Assembly: GCF_014137995.1 (NCBI RefSeq) | Contig: NZ_JACGWV010000001.1 | Coordinates: forward strand, 1,116,001 to 1,180,000 | Length of the DNA stretch: 64,000 nt | Direction: 5' to 3' | From: Promicromonospora sukumoe | GTDB taxonomy: Bacteria > Actinomycetota > Actinomycetes > Actinomycetales > Cellulomonadaceae | Part shown: piece by piece, positions 60,442-64,000 of the stretch | How the letters are laid out: the number at the start of each line of letters is the position of its first letter | Position numbering within the stretch: position 1 is the stretch's first letter | Notes under the pieces: generated by a model | What the model was told of the DNA's origin: nothing | Databases searched by the model: none | The model's input: only the letters and a program-made list of their open reading frames with translations | Translations under genes and position numbers: made by a program

Positions 60442-61935
60442 ATGTCGACCACCACGCCGCCCGCCGCCGCGCCCGAAGCACCCGGAACCCCCGAGGCCCC
60501 CGGAGCACAAGAGACAACCCCGTCCCCGCTCCTCACCGCCCTGCGCACCCACCTCGCCCCGGCCGACGTGCTCACCGCCCCCGACGCCGTCGAGCCCTAC
60601 CGGTCCGACGTCACGGGCCTGCGCGACACCCGCCCACCGGCCGTCGTCGTCGTGCCGCGCACCGTGGAGCAGGTGCAGGAGGTGGCGCGGGCGGCGTCCG
60701 CGCACGGCGTGCCGCTCGTGGTGCGCGGCGCGGGCACGGGGCTGGCGGGCGGGGCGGCGGCGCCGGCCGACGGCATCGTGCTGTCCACCGAGGGGCTGGC
60801 CGGCATCCGGATCGACGCCGACGACCACGTCGCCGTCGTCGGCCCGGGCGCGATCACCGACCACGTCGACCTCGCCGCGCGCGAGCACGGGCTGATGTAC
60901 GCCCCGGACCCCGCGTCATCCCAGATCTCGACGATCGGCGGCAACATCGCGACCAACGCGGGCGGGCTGCGCTGCGTCAAGTACGGCGTGACCCGCGAGT
61001 CCGTGCTGGCGCTGGACGTGGTGCTCGCGGACGGCACGCTGCTGCGCACGGGGCACCGCAGCGTCAAGGGCGTGGTCGGCTACGACCTGGTGAGCCTGAT
61101 CGTGGGCAGCGAGGGCACGCTCGGCATCGTCGTCGGCGCCACGCTGCGCCTCCTGCCGGCCCCCACCGCGGTGCGCACCCTGGTCGCCTCCGTGCCCACC
61201 CTGCCCGACGCCGGGCGCGCCGTCGGCGTCGTGACCGGCTCCGGCGTGCGGCCCTCGACGGTCGAGCTGCTCAACGCCGCGACCCTGGAGAACATCGACG
61301 CCCACAGCGGCACCGACCTCGTGGCGCGGCACGGCGGCGGGCTCGTGCTCGTCCGGACGGACGGTCCGGGCGCCGACGCCGAGATCGCGCTGCTCGCCGA
61401 CGCGCTGTCGGCCGCGGGCCTGGACGCCCAGGTGCTCGACGACGCCGAGGGCGAGCGGTACTACGAGCTGCGCCGCACGGGCCGCGGCCACCGCGCCGAC
61501 CTGTGGTCGGTCGGCGAGGACGTGGCGGTGCCGCGGTCCGCGCTGGTGCCCGTGCTGGAGGCGATCGAGGAGATCGGCCGGCGGTTCGACGTCGACGTGA
61601 CCGCCGTCGCGCACGCCGGCGACGGCAACCTGCACCCGGGCCTGAGCGTGCCCAAGCAGCCGGGCGAGACCGCCCCGCCCGCCCGGCTGCACGAGGCCGC
61701 GGACGCACTGGTCCGCGCCGCGCTCGCGCACGGTGGCACGCTCAGCGGGGAGCACGGCGTCGGCATCGCCAAACGGCACTGGCTCGCCGACGAGCTCGGC
61801 GCCGAGCAGATCGCCCTGCAGCGCGCGATCAAGGCCGTCCTCGATCCGGCGGGCATCCTCGCGCCGGGCGGCTTCCTCGCGGACGTGCCGGTCGACGACG
61901 TGCCGTTCGCCGCCGACGGCACCGCCGTGCCCTGA
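60442..61935 (+). CDS. FAD-linked oxidase, GlcD/D-lactate dehydrogenase type
   Basis: 497 residues. An Ala/Pro-rich N-terminus (1-28) precedes the FAD-binding PCMH domain (VVVPRTVEQVQEVARAA, VVRGAGTGLAGGA, STIGGNIATNAGGLRCVKYG). The C-terminal FAD-oxidase domain has the metal-site HAGDGNLHPG and GEHGVGIAKRHWL. It oxidises a 2-hydroxy acid such as glycolate or D-lactate. A hydroxy acid left after C-S cleavage is a candidate substrate, by inference from location and shared promoter motif. Confidence 0.9.
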   Translation: MSTTTPPAAAPEAPGTPEAPGAQETTPSPLLTALRTHLAPADVLTAPDAVEPYRSDVTGLRDTRPPAVVVVPRTVEQVQEVARAASAHGVPLVVRGAGTGLAGGAAAPADGIVLSTEGLAGIRIDADDHVAVVGPGAITDHVDLAAREHGLMYAPDPASSQISTIGGNIATNAGGLRCVKYGVTRESVLALDVVLADGTLLRTGHRSVKGVVGYDLVSLIVGSEGTLGIVVGATLRLLPAPTAVRTLVASVPTLPDAGRAVGVVTGSGVRPSTVELLNAATLENIDAHSGTDLVARHGGGLVLVRTDGPGADAEIALLADALSAAGLDAQVLDDAEGERYYELRRTGRGHRADLWSVGEDVAVPRSALVPVLEAIEEIGRRFDVDVTAVAHAGDGNLHPGLSVPKQPGETAPPARLHEAADALVRAALAHGGTLSGEHGVGIAKRHWLADELGAEQIALQRAIKAVLDPAGILAPGGFLADVPVDDVPFAADGTAVP

Positions 61936-61985
61936 TCGGCCGGGACGTTTCCCAGGGCAAGGGTGTCTCATTTTTGTGTCTCATG

Positions 61986-62037
61986 ATGTGAGAAGTCGGG
62001 CACAGGCCATGGACGTGCGGCCCCCGGTCGCTACCGT
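61986..62037 (+). promoter_or_regulatory. ABC importer promoter with GAGA-type activator motif
   Basis: ATGTGAGAAGTCGGGC (GAGA at 61990), ATGGAC (62009-62014), 17 bases, TACCGT (62032-62037). GAGA to -10 is 42 bases; the SBP ATG is 42 bases past the -10. Confidence 0.7.
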
Positions 62038-62078
62038 CCGCGCCAGTCGCCAGACCCCCGCACCTGAAGGAGACCCCG

Positions 62079-63809
62079 ATGAGCACCACGTCTTCCGGCC
62101 GCCCGGCAGGCCGCCCCGGGCGTTCGCCCCGGGCCGCCTCGGCAGCCCGGGCCGCCTCGGCAGCCCGGGCCGCCCGCGCCACCACACCGGCCCGCGCCGC
62201 CCTCGGCGCCCTCGCCACCGTCACGCTCGCGGCGGGCTGCGCCGCCGGCAGCCCGGCCGCGGCGGGCGGGGGCACCGGCGAGCCGCAGGACGGCGGCGAC
62301 ATCGTCTTCCTCATCGACTCGCTCGGCGACACCTGGATCCCCAACAACAGCTCGATCTCCAGCTTCCAGGGGCACATCTGGGGCCACGTCACCGACAAGC
62401 TCGTCTATGTCGACGCCGAGGGCGAGGTCAGCCCCTGGGTCGCCGAGAGCTGGGAGCAGAACGACGACGCCACCCAGTTCACGCTGCATCTCAAGGACGG
62501 CGTGACCTTCTCGGACGGCGCCCCCGTCGACGCAGAGGCCGTCGTCGAGAACCTGGACACCTGGGCGTTCGGCGCCCCGGACGCGGGCATCAACCCCGTC
62601 GGCCTGTTCCCCAAGACGTACGACCACGCGGAGGCCGTCGACGAGACCACCGTCGAGGTGCACTTCGACGCCCCGACCCTCGGGTTCGTGCCCACGCTCG
62701 GCTACCACGGCTCGATCCTGATCTCCCCGGAGACGCTCGCCCTGCCCGCCGAGGACCAGGCCGACCTGTCCAACGACGTCGGCTCCGGCCCGTTCGTCGT
62801 CGAGTCCTGGAAGGAGGGCGACAGCGTGGTCCTGACCAAGCGCGAGGACTACGACTGGGGCCCCGAGGCCGTGGGCCACACCGGCCCCGCCTACCTCGAC
62901 ACGATCACGTACAAGCTGGTCGCCGAGTCCTCGACCCGTACGGGAGCGGTCCAGTCCGGCCAGGCCGACGTCGCCTACAACGCCACGCCGCAGGAGCTCG
63001 ACTCCTTCAAGGACCAGGGCTTCACGGTCGACGTGCCGCGCTACCTCGGCTTCGTCAACGGCTACCGGCTCAACACGCAGGTCGCGCCGTTCGACGACCC
63101 GGCGGTGCGCCAGGCGTTCCAGCACGGCATCGACCGCGACGAGATCCTCTCGACCGTCTACACCGAGGACTGGTCCGCGGCCGAGACGCTCATCCAGAGC
63201 AACGTCCCCGAGGCCACCGACCACTCCGACGCGTTCGCCTACGACCCCGAGCTCGCCGCGTCCGCGCTCGACGACGCCGGCTGGAAGGAGGGCGCCGACG
63301 GCGTCCGCACCAAGGACGGCGAGCCGCTCGAGCTCACGCTCTACCCCAACCCGTACCTCGCCACGTCCAAGGCCATCGACGAGCTCGTGGCCCAGCAGCT
63401 CGGCGAGCTCGGCTTCTCCGTCGACATCCAGGCGTACGACGTCGTCACCTTCGGCGAGCGGGTCTCCGGCAACGCGTCGCTGTCCAACTACGAGGTCACG
63501 CGCAGCTTCATCGACGTCGGCACGGTCGCCAGCATCCTGACCGACGCCGAGAACGGCGAGGACTGGTTCGGCCTGGGCCAGAGCGACCCGCGGACCAACG
63601 AGCTGCGCGACGCCGTGGCGCAGGCCACCGACCTGGACGAGCGCGCGAAGGTCGTCGACGAGCTGCAGGAGCACCTCCTGGAGGAGGCCTACTTCGCGCC
63701 CGTCACCCAGATCGTCCAGCGCATCTACGTGAGCAACCCGAAGCTCCACGACATCACGTACAACGGCGTCGCCTACGCCAGCTACTACACGGCCTGGCTC
63801 GAGAGCTGA
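62079..63809 (+). CDS. Family 5 solute-binding lipoprotein of a peptide/nickel-type ABC importer
   Basis: 576 residues. The long Arg/Ala-rich leader includes a tandem AASAARAASAARAA stretch (an 18-base DNA repeat), then a hydrophobic segment and lipobox (LAAGC). The SBP_bac_5 fold follows: LVYVDAEGEVSPWVAESWE, FTLHLKDGVTFSDGAPVDAEAVV, VRQAFQHGIDRDEIL, and C-terminal EEAYFAPVTQIVQRIYVSN. Family members import peptides, glutathione, opines or metals. Placement in the sulfur island suggests a sulfur-containing peptide or conjugate. AAGGAGA precedes the ATG. The permease gene starts 16 bases downstream. Confidence 0.9.
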   Translation: MSTTSSGRPAGRPGRSPRAASAARAASAARAARATTPARAALGALATVTLAAGCAAGSPAAAGGGTGEPQDGGDIVFLIDSLGDTWIPNNSSISSFQGHIWGHVTDKLVYVDAEGEVSPWVAESWEQNDDATQFTLHLKDGVTFSDGAPVDAEAVVENLDTWAFGAPDAGINPVGLFPKTYDHAEAVDETTVEVHFDAPTLGFVPTLGYHGSILISPETLALPAEDQADLSNDVGSGPFVVESWKEGDSVVLTKREDYDWGPEAVGHTGPAYLDTITYKLVAESSTRTGAVQSGQADVAYNATPQELDSFKDQGFTVDVPRYLGFVNGYRLNTQVAPFDDPAVRQAFQHGIDRDEILSTVYTEDWSAAETLIQSNVPEATDHSDAFAYDPELAASALDDAGWKEGADGVRTKDGEPLELTLYPNPYLATSKAIDELVAQQLGELGFSVDIQAYDVVTFGERVSGNASLSNYEVTRSFIDVGTVASILTDAENGEDWFGLGQSDPRTNELRDAVAQATDLDERAKVVDELQEHLLEEAYFAPVTQIVQRIYVSNPKLHDITYNGVAYASYYTAWLES

Positions 63810-63825
63810 CGGCGGGAGCCACACC

Positions 63826-64000
63826 ATGAACGCGAGCTACCTGCGGTTCGCCGGCCGGCGCCTGCTCCAGGCGGTCGTCGTGGTGCTGCTGGCGTACGTG
63901 TTCACCTTCGTGGTGATCAGCGTGCTGCCGGGCGACCCGGTGACCAACACGCTGCGCAACCCGGAGAACGGGTTCACCGAGGAGGAGATCGCCCGGATCG
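63826..64000 (+). CDS. DppB-type ABC permease (3' truncated by the window)
   Basis: First 58 residues only: an N-terminal basic patch (FAGRRLLQ), a transmembrane helix (VVVVLLAYVFTFVVISVL), and the family marker LPGDPVTN. The sequence runs off the end without a stop. GGGAGCC lies before the ATG. It is the first permease of the importer begun by the 62079 gene; a DppC partner and ATPases are expected beyond the window. Confidence 0.9.
   Translation, partial: MNASYLRFAGRRLLQAVVVVLLAYVFTFVVISVLPGDPVTNTLRNPENGFTEEEIARI

Noticed and set aside
1..64000. tRNA or rRNA genes, insertion sequences, integrases or phage genes
   Set aside because: None could be recognised on either strand; there is no transposase-like protein among the supportable genes.

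Overview
The window is a high-GC actinobacterial chromosome segment. GTG starts, a Wag31-type DivIVA, the hisC-hisB-x-hisH-priA-sseB order, and secreted chitinase and mannosidases point to Micrococcales, most likely Promicromonosporaceae or Cellulomonadaceae. That placement is inference from gene content; no rRNA is present.

Region 1 (1-16.7 kb, + strand) is core growth. It holds the end of the division and cell-wall cluster (ftsW, murG, murC, ftsQ, ftsZ, pgeF, sepF, yggT, divIVA), then a TraR/DksA-like protein, a small secreted repeat protein, lspA, an RluD-type pseudouridine synthase, dnaE and a Nudix hydrolase. A dyad of the form ATCACA-N4-TGT recurs before ftsZ, before sepF and before the secreted protein.

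Region 2 (16.7-30 kb) is mixed. It has a 1468-residue secreted subtilase with two chitin-binding-type modules, a cupin, hisD, an S4 protein, a PPOX protein, a GH18 chitinase, an aldo/keto reductase divergent from an XRE regulator, and a RecQ helicase fused to a phosphoribosyltransferase domain.

Region 3 (30-36.5 kb) is the his operon (hisC, hisB, unknown, hisH, priA, sseB). It faces a three-gene minus-strand unit (DUF1844, membrane coiled-coil protein, lipoprotein serine protease).

Region 4 (36.5-44.7 kb) is a mannoside locus: GH38, an orphan sugar-binding lipoprotein with a promoter and LacI-like operator, and GH92. No permease genes are present.

Region 5 (45.4-64 kb) is the most interesting part: an organosulfur-acquisition island. 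Operon A is preceded by a strong promoter, a SAM-IV riboswitch and a poly-cysteine leader peptide, and encodes two LLM flavin monooxygenases, a rhodanese-like protein and a MetY-like sulfhydrylase. Two further LLM pairs, a nitroreductase, two flavin reductases, an aminotransferase, a GlcD-like oxidase and a dipeptide-type ABC importer follow. Six LLM genes form three pairs, each a divergent short paralogue upstream of a canonical NtaA/DmoA-type protein. Seven promoters in the island share a GAGA-centred motif lying exactly 42-43 nt upstream of the -10 hexamer, which suggests one common activator. A plausible scheme is peptide-like or thioether/sulfonate import, reduced-flavin supply, C-S cleavage, and capture of sulfur by MetY under SAM and cysteine control.

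Long near-perfect palindromes of several families sit in the intergenic gaps. One family (TCTACCCAGTCATT) lies just outside the LLM block, upstream of operon A and downstream of the nitroreductase gene.
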